A stretch of 64,000 nt of DNA, taken from the NCBI RefSeq assembly GCF_000004195.4, contig NC_030678.2:155323047-155387046 (forward strand), given 5' to 3'. Of the stretch, positions 22,651 to 34,600 are shown in pieces. Position numbers and translations under genes: made by a program. The DNA is from Xenopus tropicalis (Eukaryota; Chordata; Amphibia; Anura; Pipidae). Position 1 is the first letter of the stretch; every line of letters begins with the position of its first letter. The notes beneath the pieces are model-generated. The model was not told the DNA's origin, searched no databases, and saw nothing but the letters and a program-made list of their open reading frames with translations.

Positions 22651-25600
22651 TAGCGTTCTTTTGACCTCACAGGTGTGATATATTGGCATTTCTTTCAAAG
22701 ACAATTCCTAAATGTTGCCAATTACACTTATTTTGTCACTGTTATCCTAAATAGAACTATATGGCACACGAATACTACTTACCCTTCATTTGATTTGGTA
22801 TCAGAAAAGCCCTGCCGAGCTCCATTCTTCTGTTCTGTTCGGCATCGCTGTCAGGGCTTGATTTATAATCCGACCCTTTGATTCCAAAGCTTTTAATCAG
22901 CGCACTTCTGTTTTACATTTATATAATAATCTCCTGACGTCAATCAAAGCAAAGTTTCTTTTGGTCTAGATGAAGATTTCCCGACAAATACATCCACGTC
23001 CGTCCAATTTTCTCTTATATAACTCCATTCTTATGACTCCTGTGATGGCTATTGGCGTTCACAGCCTAGCTTCTTATTTTGAGAACATTCTGTTCCTGTT
23101 CATTTCATTTCCTGAGTGAGGCCGAGATGAGTAACACTTTGAACATAGTTTCAGAAAATTGAATTCTTACAATATCATCTGTCTGAGACCAAAGAAGAGT
23201 GGTGATTGCTGTGGCCGAAAATGGCAGCATGTTTTTTTTTATAGCTTGTTATGCTGGTATCAAAACTGGCCTCCAGTAAATGAAGTCTGTGTAAAAGTTT
23301 TTTCTTACTGGGACCACAGAAGAAATGTAGTTTAAATAAAGATGTACGATCAGCATTTCAATGACAAAATGTAGCCATGTTTAGATTTCAGGTTAGTGTA
23401 AATATGTTCTTTTTGTTAATGGCTGTTTAATAAGCTCTGACATACTGGCAGCTCACGTGGAGATATTTCAATCAGCATGGGTCCTAAGGTACATTCTAGG
23501 TCCAACTATCACTTACATGTAAGCTCTAGGTTGCGTGCATCCACCAGTGGGAAGCAGTGACAGGTAGATGAGACATTTTGGCCACTATTTTTCAGCATCA
23601 TAACAAGTTCTAAACCTCCCTGTGCCATTAGCCCAACTGTGGACAATTTTAGACCAGAGTGTACTCAGTTGTATATGCTGTGCCATGGGGTTGGAAAGGA
23701 TGAGGAATATATGGAACCAAGCTGTAGTTAGGCCCAGTTAGATTTGCCACTTGCTGGGTTGGGCCATTATTACAAATTTACAGGAAATTTACTTGCTGGT
23801 AAATCTGTAATCCCTACTTGTTCCGCCTCTGGCCCACCCAAGTCATTTCTCCCTTATATTTCCCTAAAGGCGATAGCACACAGGGAGATTAATCACCTGC
23901 TAAAAATTTGTTCTACACTAGGCAACTAATCTTCCAAAAATGCTCTCCCACCGGCAATAAAGTAAATCACTGGTAGGAAAACATACCCATCACTTTATTT
24001 TTCTGAAGTCACCTGAAGTTGCCTGAGAAGATACCAAATCTTCCCATGTGCCATGACCGTAACAGCTCTGTAAACCTGCCTACTCACCCAGTTTCTGGCA
24101 GATCTACCATTCTACGTCACAACCTCCCAAAAGTGAGGCTGCAATGTAAAATCGCAATTGAAGGCAACACATTTTTGTTTGCAGATGATGCCATTATGTC
24201 AGCTATGTGCAAATTTGAATGAAGGTGGCCATACAGGGACTAATAAAATCAGCCAGATGTCAATTGTGCAGGTTTAAAAATCCCTTAGGGACAACCTCAC
24301 CAAAAGAACTGATCTTTTGATGTATGGGCAGCTTTAGAATCTGAATTAAAATTTTAGGTTTGTTCAGATTTTGTACCAAATCCAGAAATAATAGATTTGG
24401 TGAATCTGTACAATAAATTAATATGTCCAGGTAGGACAACCTGGTTCAAGGAAATGTTGGCATACAACCCAACCCATTTTTTCTTATCTTCTCTCTTTCC
24501 AAATTAAGATAGTCCTCATCTCTTTTTCATTATTTTCCTGTGTGTAACTACTTTTTCTGTTTTCCTTAATCTATCTATTCTTATTTGAATTCTATATACC
24601 TTTCCATTTTCTTTTCTTTGTATTCGTAGTTGATAGCAATCTCCGAGGCACTGTAGAAGCACACACTTGAGAATGGCCTCTATCTCTTCTTTGGGTCACC
24701 AATCATTTTAGTGAAAGATTCAACACTGCAGATAAATAGTAGATAACAGTAATGTCGCCTTTACTGTTGTCTCCCAAATCTGCACATCCTCTTTTCCAAT
24801 ACTCAATTGTCTTCTCGGCTTTGTGAGTGACACACAGGGGCACGCATGATGGGAAAACAGCACATTATTAATTCATTACATTGACCTTGGATCAGAAAAT
24901 CTACTTTATCTGCCATTGATATTTGCGTCTCTGGGCCATTCTGTACTTGTAGTGTGGGCATTGCAGACCACATTATGCGCAATGCTGTATTTTTCTCTGC
25001 GTTCTGCATGCTTCTCTTTGTATGAACAAGTTCTGTTCGTTCAGGGCCACAGATTCAGTATGAATACCCTTCTGCTGTCATTAAAAATATACAAATATGT
25101 ATATTTCTAATATTTCCAAACACCAACAGAACTCAATATGTATCCTTGATATGTAGATAAGTGCAAGCGACTTGTCTTCGATATAACTAGTCTTAGCCAT
25201 GACTAGACTATGTTACAGCTTGCCATACATGCCCAGTTCGTACAATTGTGAGCATACTGCTTGACTCTTGGGGTAATTATGACACCTTGAGAGCCATCTG
25301 CTGATTCACTTTGCCAGCAGGTACATGGTGCATTGGCAAATGTTGAAGTAAGAGGAAGTTTTCCTTATTTCCTGGCAGATCCAATTACTCAGGCCTTTAG
25401 ACCAAATAAATAGAACAACAGAATATGCCTTTTTCCATGAATAGCAACATTGCACAATAAATGCCAGTTCATCCTGCAGTTGGTTGGTTTAAAGAACCTA
25501 AAAAAATGTCCATTGTATGGCCATCTTTCCTACATTTGCACCTATTTTGTCTGTATAACAGTTAGTGTCAGCCATTTCTTATTCTTCAGAGAGAGTAGCT

Positions 25601-27378
25601 GCTAGTTTAGCTTGTAAGGCAAAATTGTTACAGTAAGTCAGGATGTCACCTCTGTAGCAGTCTCCAGGGAGTCTCACTAAGACTTTGCAGACTGTGTAGT
25701 AGCTACAATTAATACTGTAATGTAACCTCACCTTTTTGAAGGTTAAAAGTTTTATTTCCATTTGGCCTAGGTTGCATTGGCCAGCAGTAGCACAGGTATA
25801 CAACCATGCACAAAAAAAGCAATATATGGTCATACTTGATGGTACTCCAGTGCTTGAAGACAAACCAACCACCCACCAAGACTCTCTGCCTATAGGAAGA
25901 TCAGCTGGATTAAGATATAAACTGACCCCACTAAGAAATTCTTAGTATACAACTCTTTAACCTTACCAACACTAGGAGAACATGGTCAACTCAACAGGTG
26001 TCAACAATAGAAGTAAAAAGTCCTTGTCAACTCTAATACAGAGCAGGGTTATATAAATTAGCCAGTCTTACTGGCATGTCGCACAGTTTTTACTGAGTAC
26101 CAACTTTCCATCCTGAAGCTACAGAGTTGGAACAATGACCATTTTAGGGCAGCTATAGAACAGCACTATTCATTGACTACGCTGAGAGGGAATGCAATGG
26201 GTACAAAATAGCCTGTGCTGTCTCAATTTACAGTATTGACGTCTACATTGAAAGTCAGCCCTGTGTAGTAAAAGGCTATATTTTCCCATTAGTATGCACT
26301 ATAAGACATGTCAGCTCTCCTTGACAAAGGGTTGCTGGAATGCCACATGAAGGTCCATGTCTGTTTTTCATGTGAGAATCCTTGAGGATAAGTCACCGCA
26401 TTTAATGAATTGTACCTTGTTAGCCACTACCAGAATCCTTTGATTAGACTGTCTCCTCACAGGGTGATATTGAGGTGTCTGGGAGAAGCTGACAACAGGG
26501 TGCTCATGGAATATAAATAAGCCCTTGAGACTCTTCAGTCCTTGCAGTGTGTTCTTGATAACTGTAACTTTCAAACCAGTGACCTTGCCATTGTGAAAGG
26601 GAAAATAATCATTATTCATGTACTTTACCTTTTTACACGGCCGTTATCAGGACATGATATTCAACATGTGACCTTGAAATGCAAATAAAGCCTGTTATTA
26701 ATGTGTGGTCTCACCCATCACCATAGCAACATGCATTTGCCCAAATACAAGCTGTTTTAGACAGATTCCACTGAGATCTGAACTACATTTAAGTAGTTTT
26801 ATATATAATTTTACTGTCTCTAATAAGATACCAGACTGATGAAGGAGAATGTTTGACCCGAGAGGGTGTTTTTGCCTCCTGTGATTTACTAATAAACTGC
26901 CAAATGTGACTGTCATTATTTTGACTTGGTTTGAAATCAATTTGATATTTTGACGCTTATCACTACTCAAGGTCATAGGATCTTCTCTAATACAATAATG
27001 CACCATTCTTTATATGAATCTGCTAGACTGGGTTTCTGAGAACTGCCATAGGAAAAAATATAACTTGTCAGAGCTCAGGCGGGCACTTTCCTGGCCTATC
27101 TCCGTTATCTCTTTTCCTTGCTATGAGCAATACACCAGTTATCATTTTTACTGGCCTGGTGTCAAATCTAGTCACCCATAATTTTCAGAGGTTATACTTT
27201 ATGGCAGATGTGTGACATGGCAACCTAAAAAGGCAATTACAATTTGGCTCATTGATCTTGGTTGTAGGAACTGAGTCTGCTATGACGATACTGTTTGATG
27301 TGTAGGTTTGCAGTCATTGGCTTGTTATAATGTATATGTTTGTACTTTTTGGCTGCCCCTTTCGTCAATTGGGTATAG
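22651..27378. other. Long non-coding stretch with unassigned frame remnants
   Basis: Minus-strand frames at 25579-25872 and 26368-26619 are the only ones with some protein-like texture (for example FIFHEHPVVSFSQTPQY), and both are short and stop-bounded. I cannot assign them to a family; decayed retroelement pieces are possible. A hammerhead-like motif lies at 26836-26863 on the plus strand. Repeat at 23860-24025 listed separately. Confidence 0.4.
23860..24025. repeat. Worn copy of the repeat at 10000-10195
   Basis: GATAGCACACAGGGAGATTA, TGCTCTCCCACCGGCAATAA and GAAGTCACCTGAAGTTGCCT are typical of this frog repeat. Confidence 0.5.
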
Positions 27379-27672
27379 CAGGGTTCCCCAACCTTTTTTA
27401 CTCCTGAGCCAGACTTAGATGTAAAAAGTGTTGGTGAGCTACATAAGCATTAAAAAAAGTTCTTTGGGAATGCCAAATAAGGACTGTGATTGGCTATTTG
27501 GTAGCCCTATGTAGATAGCTGTCCTGCAGCGGGCTCTGCTTGGACTAAAACTGTGTCTCTGTGCTTCCAAAACTTGTCTCCAAACCAGAAATGTAAAAAT
27601 GGCACCTGCTTTGAGGCCACAGGGTGGTGGCGAGTAACATGATGCTCACGAGCCGCTGGTTGGGGATCACTG
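27379..27672 (-). mobile_element. hAT-type MITE, inverted family copy
   Basis: It starts CAGGGTTCCCCAACC and ends GGTTGGGGATCACTG, flanked by GGGTATAG (27371-27378) and AGGTATAC (27673-27680), 6 of 8 identical. The interior (AATGCCAAATAAGGACTGTG) is the inverse of the copy at 42421-42705. Confidence 0.8.
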
Positions 27673-28017
27673 AGGTATACTTTACTAGTATGCTCTGTCA
27701 CACATAGACCACTTGGTTGGACATGCCTTATCATTCTAGCATATAGGTATGACCCACTATATCCAGAGAATGTGCCCTATCTAGACTAGCATTCCAGCAT
27801 AAGATTATGTGGGGGTACCCTTGTGGTCAAACCAAGACTGACCAGCACAAAGGAAAACTCTGCATCACATTCAAAATAGCTAACTTCTGATGAAAAATGA
27901 AAATTATGAAAAAAACATTCCAAGGGTTCCTAATATAATCTGTTGGCCAAGCCAAGACAACAGATTATGGGTTTGAGTATAGGGCCAAAAGATCGAATAA
28001 TAATGACGGGTATAGGA

Positions 28018-28235
28018 AAAGTTGGTCCAGGTACCGCATCAACGAGCCGATGCGGTCCCCGATCCGACTAGATTTTCTAACCTGCCCAATCGAGATCTGG
28101 CCGATTTCAGGCCAGATATTGGTCGGGCAGGCCCGTCGGTAGTGCCCATACACGGGACGATTAGCTGCCTGAATTGGTCTAAGGGACCCATATCGGCAGC
28201 TAGAATCGGCCCGTGTATGGGGACCTTTACTCCAG
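28018..28235. repeat. MITE with CCATACACGG-type end
   Basis: GTGTATGGGGACCTTTACT at the right, TAGTGCCCATACACGGGACG in the middle and repeated GGCAGGCCCG/CAGGCCAGATATTGGTCGG motifs belong to a frog family also seen at 37010-37340, 40870-40995 and 41195-41435. A 180-codon frame crosses it, but it matches no protein I know. Confidence 0.6.
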
Positions 28236-29509
28236 ATATTTTGAAATGTACTCAATGTCTCCAATCCTGGAGAATGCTTGATAACACTTTCCCTAACCCG
28301 TTCTACTCCCTAAGCACAGACAGGTTGCCATGTAGGCAAGATACTGTAAGTTCTACGCACATGACATCATTGCGGTACCATATCGGATCACAGGCGGAGG
28401 CTTCGTACTTATTCTGCATCTGTTTATTTTTGTTTCCATTACATGTGCCAAGGGTTTGTGTATTGTCAATTCAAGTAGAATTGCTTATTCTTACTTTCTA
28501 CCTCCTACTCTGTCCAGTTCCTCAGGGTCAACTTTCAAGCTGTTCATTGTGTTCTGAGAACTGACAAAAGATTCCTTTTTGTGCATTGTGATACAGCCGA
28601 AGCGCCAGCAGTTTGTATCCTGGAGCCATGTTCTCTAATAGAGATTTGTTTCTTGCTATGGCTCTTGCACAATAGAGACTCTTCATTTCTTGCATGTTTT
28701 GTTTCAAATCCCAGCTAAAAAATGTATATTTATAATTAGAAATCTGCACTAAAACATTAATGATGGTGCTTAGTGATATCATCAGTTATAAGAGGTGCTT
28801 AGTGATGTCACTTGATGAACAGTGTTGTATAAGGATATTACCAATCACCTTGGATCTCTCTTTCTTGTATATTTAACCAGGACCCTTGGGCTTTGTTGGG
28901 ACCAGCAGTGGGTTTGTTGTACAGACTGATGGGGAATGGGAGGGTGGGTTGTGAGTGAGCAGCAGGCAGACCTTGCCTCGTGCCACGTGATTACAAAGCC
29001 CCTCATAATCTCTAATATGTATGTATTAGGAGCACATAGAATGCACACAGAATTCTACTGTAAATCTATTAAATATATACAAGCTGGCCAACTACATCAG
29101 TCATTCCTGGCCTGGCCAGTCCTGCACTTACTTTCATCTGATTCATTAAGAATTCTACTTCTTCTTCATACATTATACATAGGGACTGAGTTTTACCTGC
29201 AATTTGCTTTTCAAGGCGTAATCTCCCAAATGTTTGCCCTTGTTATTGGCCACCACTGGGATCACCTGAGTTCTAGCTGGGAAGGGTGGGAGCTAAAACA
29301 TGGAGCTGGACCCTGCTCCTGTAGAAACTTTAACAAGAAAGGGAAAGTTGTGCTCCACTAAATTTGAAACCATTAGGTGGAGGTGCAATGAGGCTGTGAC
29401 CACAAACTTCATACAGACAAAGCCAGAAGGTCCCCTGCACTCGCCCACAACTACAATGTTCATTCTTGGCAGGAAAATCAGTAGTTTGAAGCACATATAG
29501 TTACTAAGG
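28236..29509. other. Non-coding stretch, nothing recognised
   Basis: Open frames at 28936-29361 and 29293-29616 overlap on opposite strands and have no known motif. Confidence 0.5.
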
Positions 29510-30012
29510 TTTAAAAAAAAAAAAAAAACACGTCCATCAAGTTCAAACCTAATGCCTACAGTATATATAACCTGCCTAACTACTAGTTGATCCAGAGGAA
29601 GGCAAAAAAAACCCATCTGAAGCCTCTCTAATTTGCCTCAGAGGGGAATAAAATTCCTTCCTGACTCCAAGATGGCAATCAGACCAGTCCCTGGATCAAT
29701 TATGTGCTCAAAGCTCATTTTATTATGTCTGCTAGAAGGACCTACTGGTAAATAAAGCATTAGAGCAGCGGTTCTCAACCTGTGGGTCGCGACCCCTTTG
29801 GGGGCCGAATGACCCTTTCACAGGGGTCGCCTAAGACGATCGGAAAACACATATTTCCAATGTTCTTAGGAATAATTTTATGGTTGGGGGTCACCACAAC
29901 CTGAGGAACTGGATTAAAGGGTTGCGGCATTGGGAAGGTTGAGAACCACTACATTAGAGAGATTATTAAATGGTCCTCTTTTATATTTATACATAAATAT
30001 CATATCACCCTT
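29510..30012 (-). mobile_element. LINE (CR1/L2/Rex1-like) 3' fragment, interrupted by a SPIN-type element
   Basis: Read on the minus strand, the fragment ends with TTGAACTTGATGGACGTG and an A/T run, similar to the 3' end of the LINE at 54780-54830. Phrases such as GATCCAGAGGAAGGCAAAAA and GCCTCAGAGGGGAATAAAA (plus strand) are a common frog repeat. The segment on the far side of the SPIN-type insert (to about 30012) is the continuation. No protein frame is visible. Clade assignment is from memory. Confidence 0.6.
29766..29951. mobile_element. SPIN-type non-autonomous hAT transposon
   Basis: The 186-bp element starts CAGCGGTTCTCAACCTGTGG and ends GGTTGAGAACCACTA, with the internal phrase GGGTCGCGACCCCTTTGGGG. 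It is flanked by perfect 8-bp duplications CATTAGAG at 29758-29765 and 29952-29959, as expected for hAT elements. These ends and internal phrases are those I know from the SPIN (Space Invader) non-autonomous family, which spread horizontally among tetrapods including X. tropicalis. It sits inside a LINE fragment whose sequence resumes on the other side. Confidence 0.88.
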
Positions 30013-30019
30013 TAGAGGG

Positions 30020-30495
30020 AATCTGTCATATTTTATGGCTTACTTTTTATTTTTAAATTAAACTGTTTGTATAGCAAATCATTCACTCAAATATTTTATT
30101 CTTGAACTAACAAATGTATTTTTATTTAGTTGTAATATAGGTGTGTAGGCGCCATCTCAGTGCATTGTGCCTGAGTCTGAGCTTTCAGAAGGAGCCAGCG
30201 CTACACATTAGAACTGCTTTCAGGTAACCTATTGTTTCTCCTACTCCCATGTAACTGTAGGAGTCCCAAGCCAGACTTGGATTTCTTACTATTGAGTGCT
30301 ATTCTGATACCTACTGGGAGCTGCTATCTTGCTCCCTTCCCATTGTTCTGCTGATCGGCTGCTGGGAGGGGGGGATATCACTCCAACTTGCAGCACAGCA
30401 GTAAAGTGTGACTGGTCACATGGCTGTGGCACCCTGGGAAATGAAGAATATGGCTAGCCCCATGTGACATTTCATAATTAGATTAAAAAAAAATC
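30020..30495 (-). repeat. Repeat family shared in inverse orientation with 52896-53570
   Basis: GAGTCCCAAGCCAGACTTGG, TCTTGCTCCCTTCCCATTGT and GGATATCACTCCAACTTGCA here are the reverse complement of stretches at 53080-53230. The ends are less clear than in the other copy. Confidence 0.8.
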
Positions 30496-30504
30496 TGTTT
30501 TCAC

Positions 30505-30975
30505 CTTCAGGGTAACTTTTACTATGTTATAAAATGACCTATTCTTAGCAGCTTTTCAGTTTGTCTTTAGTTCTTGTTTTTTATTGTTTTTACATTATTT
30601 GTCTTCCCCTTCACTCCTTCCAGCTACTCCTTCCAGCTTTCAAATAGGGGTCACTGACCCCAGAAGCCAAATTACTATTGCTCTGTAAGCAATTTTAGTT
30701 AATGTTACTTTTTATTACTTATCCTTCTATTTAGACCCTCCTCTATTCCTATACCAATCTCTCTGTCAAACCATTACCAGGTTGCTAGGTTAAATTGGAC
30801 CCTAGCAACCAGATAGCTGCTGAAATCCCAAACTGGAAAGCTGCTGAACAAAAAGCTAAATAAATCAAAAACTGCAAATAATAAAAAATGAAGCCCAATT
30901 GCAAATTGTCTCAGAATAGCAGACTCTGCATCATACTAAAAGTTAATTTAAAGATGAACTACCCCCTTTAACATT
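30505..30975 (+). mobile_element. MITE of the 5784-6190 family
   Basis: CAGGGTAACTTTTACTATGT, GGTCACTGACCCCAGAAGCC and AACCAGATAGCTGCTGAAAT follow the same order as 5784-6190. The right end GATGAACTACCCCCTTTAA gives the terminal repeat missing in that copy. Confidence 0.8.
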
Positions 30976-31551
30976 TTTCTTGTTCAAGTTGGTTCTGAGA
31001 GCTCATATGAAAATATACAGTATGCCCATATTGTTTATTGTATTTTGCTGGAATAGAAATGGCTTAAACACAAAGGTATTTACAAATAAATCTGCTTTAT
31101 TTGTTCCTGTACCCCCTTATATTTACTCTGTTCCCTACAGCATTGGCCATTAATGTGTAATATTACAGGATGGGTAATGGCAACACATAAATTATCACTT
31201 AATGTTTGAATAAAACGTAGGATTATTCCTCCAATTTTTGATACAATTTTTAGCTTGCGCAGCAGTTGCACTTTACTTGGCAGCAATTTACACAGCGGTG
31301 AATAAAACTTTTATTTCCCCCCGAGTTTTAGAGAGCGTGTGTTTTAATAAATTTACAGCCACATGGGATTGCGTATATATTATTGTTCTGAATCATAAAT
31401 GACAAACTTTATTGATATAATTTAGAGGTACACTGCTCCAAAATAAAAGAAAGTTCTACATAAATTTAAAGAAAAGCCCCAGCTTCTTAGCTAGTGATGT
31501 AAGTGTTTCTTAGCTAGGATTCAGTGTTTCTTTCTCATTTTAAAACTGCTG
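30976..31551. other. AT-rich non-coding stretch
   Basis: No frame, repeat end or RNA structure stands out before the MITE that borders the satellite. Confidence 0.55.
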
Positions 31552-31697
31552 GGACTCATTTACCAATACTGGGGGCATTTGCACCTGGGCAGTAACCTAA
31601 AGCAACCAGTCAGTAATTGTATTTTTTTCAGCTGCATGCAAAACAATGAAAGCACACATTTGATTGGTTGTTTGCCTAGTGTTTATAAATATGCCCC
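31552..31697. repeat. MITE copy related to 7430-7581, next to the 50-bp satellite
   Basis: GACTCATTTACCAATACTGG on the left and GCCTAGTGTTTATAAATATG on the right form the inverted ends, with CATTTGATTGGTTGTTTG inside. The satellite starts immediately after it. Confidence 0.6.
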
Positions 31698-34600
31698 GAT
31701 GGGTAACTCACACAGTAAATCTGGGGATACTATCGGCAGAGTGCCCCAATAGGTAACTCACACAGTGAATCTGGGGATTCACTGTGTGAGTTACCCACTG
31801 GGGCACTCTGCCGACAGTATCCCCAGATTCACTGTGTGAGATACCCATTGGGGCACTCTGCCGATAGTATCACCAGATTCACTGTGTGACATTCCCATTG
31901 GGGCACTCTGCCGACAGTATCCCCAGATTCACTGTGTGACATTCCCATTGGGGCACTCTGCCGACAGTATCCCCAGATTCACTGTGTGAGTTACCCATTG
32001 GGGCACTCTGCCGATAGTATCCCCAGATTCACTGTGTGACATTCCCATTGGGGCACTCTGCCGACAGTATCCCCAGATTCACTGTGTGAGTTACCCATTG
32101 GGGCACTCTGCCGACAGTATCCCCAGATTCACTGTGTGACATTCCCATTGGGGCACTCTGCCGACAGTATCCCCAGATTCACTGTGTGACATTCCCATTG
32201 GGGCACTCTGCCGACAGTATCCCCAGATTCACTGTGTGACATTCCCATTGGGGCACTCTGCCGACAGTATCCCCAGATTCACTGTGTGACATTCCCATTG
32301 GGGCACTCTGCCGACAGTATCCCCAGATTCACTGTGTGACATTCCCATTGGGGCACTCTGCCAACAGTATCCCCAGATTCACTGTGTGAGTTACCCATTG
32401 GGGCACTCTGCCAACAGTATCCCCAGATTCACTGTGTGAGTTACCCATTGGGGCACTCTGCCGATAGTATCCCCAGATTCACTGTGTGAGATACCCATTG
32501 GGGCACTCTGCCAACAGTATCCCCAGATTCACTGTGTGAGTTACCCATTGGGGCACTCTGCCGACAGTATCCCCAGATTCACTGTGTGACATTCCCATTG
32601 GGGCACTCTGCCGACAGTATCCCCAGATTCACTGTGTGAGATACCCATTGGGGCACTCTGCCAACAGTATCCCCAGATTCACTGTGTGAGTTACCCATTG
32701 GGGCACTCTGCCGACAGTATCCCCAGATTCACTGTGTGACATTCCCATTGGGGCACTCTGCCGATAGTATCCCCAGATTCACTGTGTGACATTCCCATTG
32801 GGGCACTCTGCCGATAGTATCCCCAGATTCACTGTGTGACATTCCCATTGGGGCACTCTGCCGACAGTATCCCCAGATTCACTGTGTGAGATACCCATTG
32901 GGGCACTCTGCCGATAGTATCCCCAGATTCACTGTGTGACATTCCCATTGGGGCACTCTGCCGACAGTATCCCCAGATTCACTGTGTGAGTTACCCATTG
33001 GGGCACTCTGCCGACAGTATCCCCAGATTCACTGTGTGACATTCCCATTGGGGCACTCTGCCGACAGTATCCCCAGATTCACTGTGTGAGTTACCCATTG
33101 GGGCACTCTGCCGATAGTATCCCCAGATTCACTGTGTGACATTCCCATTGGGGCACTCTGCCGATAGTATCCCCAGATTCACTGTGTGACATACCCATTG
33201 GGGCACTCTGCCGACAGTATCCCCAGATTCACTGTGTGAGTTACCCACTGGGGCACTCTGCCGACAGTATCCCCAGATTCACTGTGTGAGATACCCATTG
33301 GGGCACTCTGCCGATAGTATCCCCAGATTCACTGTGTGAGATACCCATTGGGGCACTCTGCCGACAGTATCCCCAGATTCACTGTGTGAGATACCCATTG
33401 GGGCACTCTGCCAACAGTATCCCCAGATTCACTGTGTGAGTTACCCATTGGGGCACTCTGCCGACAGTATCCCCAGATTCACTGTGTGACATTCCCATTG
33501 GGGCACTCTGCCGATAGTATCCCCAGATTCACTGTGTGACATTCCCATTGGGGCACTCTGCCGACAGTATCCCCAGATTCACTGTGTGAGATACCCATTG
33601 GGGCACTCTGCCGACAGTATCCCCAGATTCACTGTGTGACATTCCCATTGGGGCACTCTGCCGATAGTATCCCCAGATTCACTGTGTGACATTCCCATTG
33701 GGGCACTCTGCCAACAGTATCCCCAGATTCACTGTGTGAGATACCCATTGGGGCACTCTGCCGATAGTATCCCCAGATTCACTGTGTGAGATACCCATTG
33801 GGGCACTCTGCCGACAGTATCCCCAGATTCACTGTGTGACATTCCCATTGGGGCACTCTGCCGATAGTATCCCCAGATTCACTGTGTGACATTCCCATTG
33901 GGGCACTCTGCCGACAGTATCCCCAGATTCACTGTGTGAGATACCCATTGGGGCACTCTGCCGACAGTATCCCCAGATTCACTGTGTGACATTCCCATTG
34001 GGGCACTCTGCCGATAGTATCCCCAGATTCACTGTGTGACATTCCCATTGGGGCACTCTGCCAACAGTATCCCCAGATTCACTGTGTGAGATACCCATTG
34101 GGGCACTCTGCCGATAGTATCTCACTTAGTGAATCTGGGGATACTATCGGCAGAGTGCCCCAATGGGTAACTCACACAGTGAATCTGGGGATACTGTCGG
34201 CAGAGTGCCCCAATGGGTAACTCACACAGTGAATCTGGGGATACTGTCGGCAGAGTGCCCCAATGGGTATCTCACACAGTGAATCTGGGGATACTGTTGG
34301 CAGAGTGCCCCAATGGGAATGTCACACAGTGAATCTGGGGATACTGTTGGCAGAGTGCCCCAATGGGTAACTCACACAGTGAATCTGGGGATACTGTCGG
34401 CAGAGTGCCCCAATGGGTAACTCACACAGTGAATCTGGGGATACTGTCGGCAGAGTGCCCCAATGGGTATCTCACACAGTGAATCTGGGGATACTGTCGG
34501 CAGAGTGCCCCAATGGGTATCTCACACAGTGAATCTGGGGATACTGTTGGCAGAGTGCCCCAATGGGAATGTCACACAGTGAATCTGGGGATACTGTCGG

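Noticed and set aside
28022..28564. 180-codon plus-strand frame
   Set aside because: It starts inside a dispersed MITE and shows no known domain; composition is like the flanking non-coding DNA.
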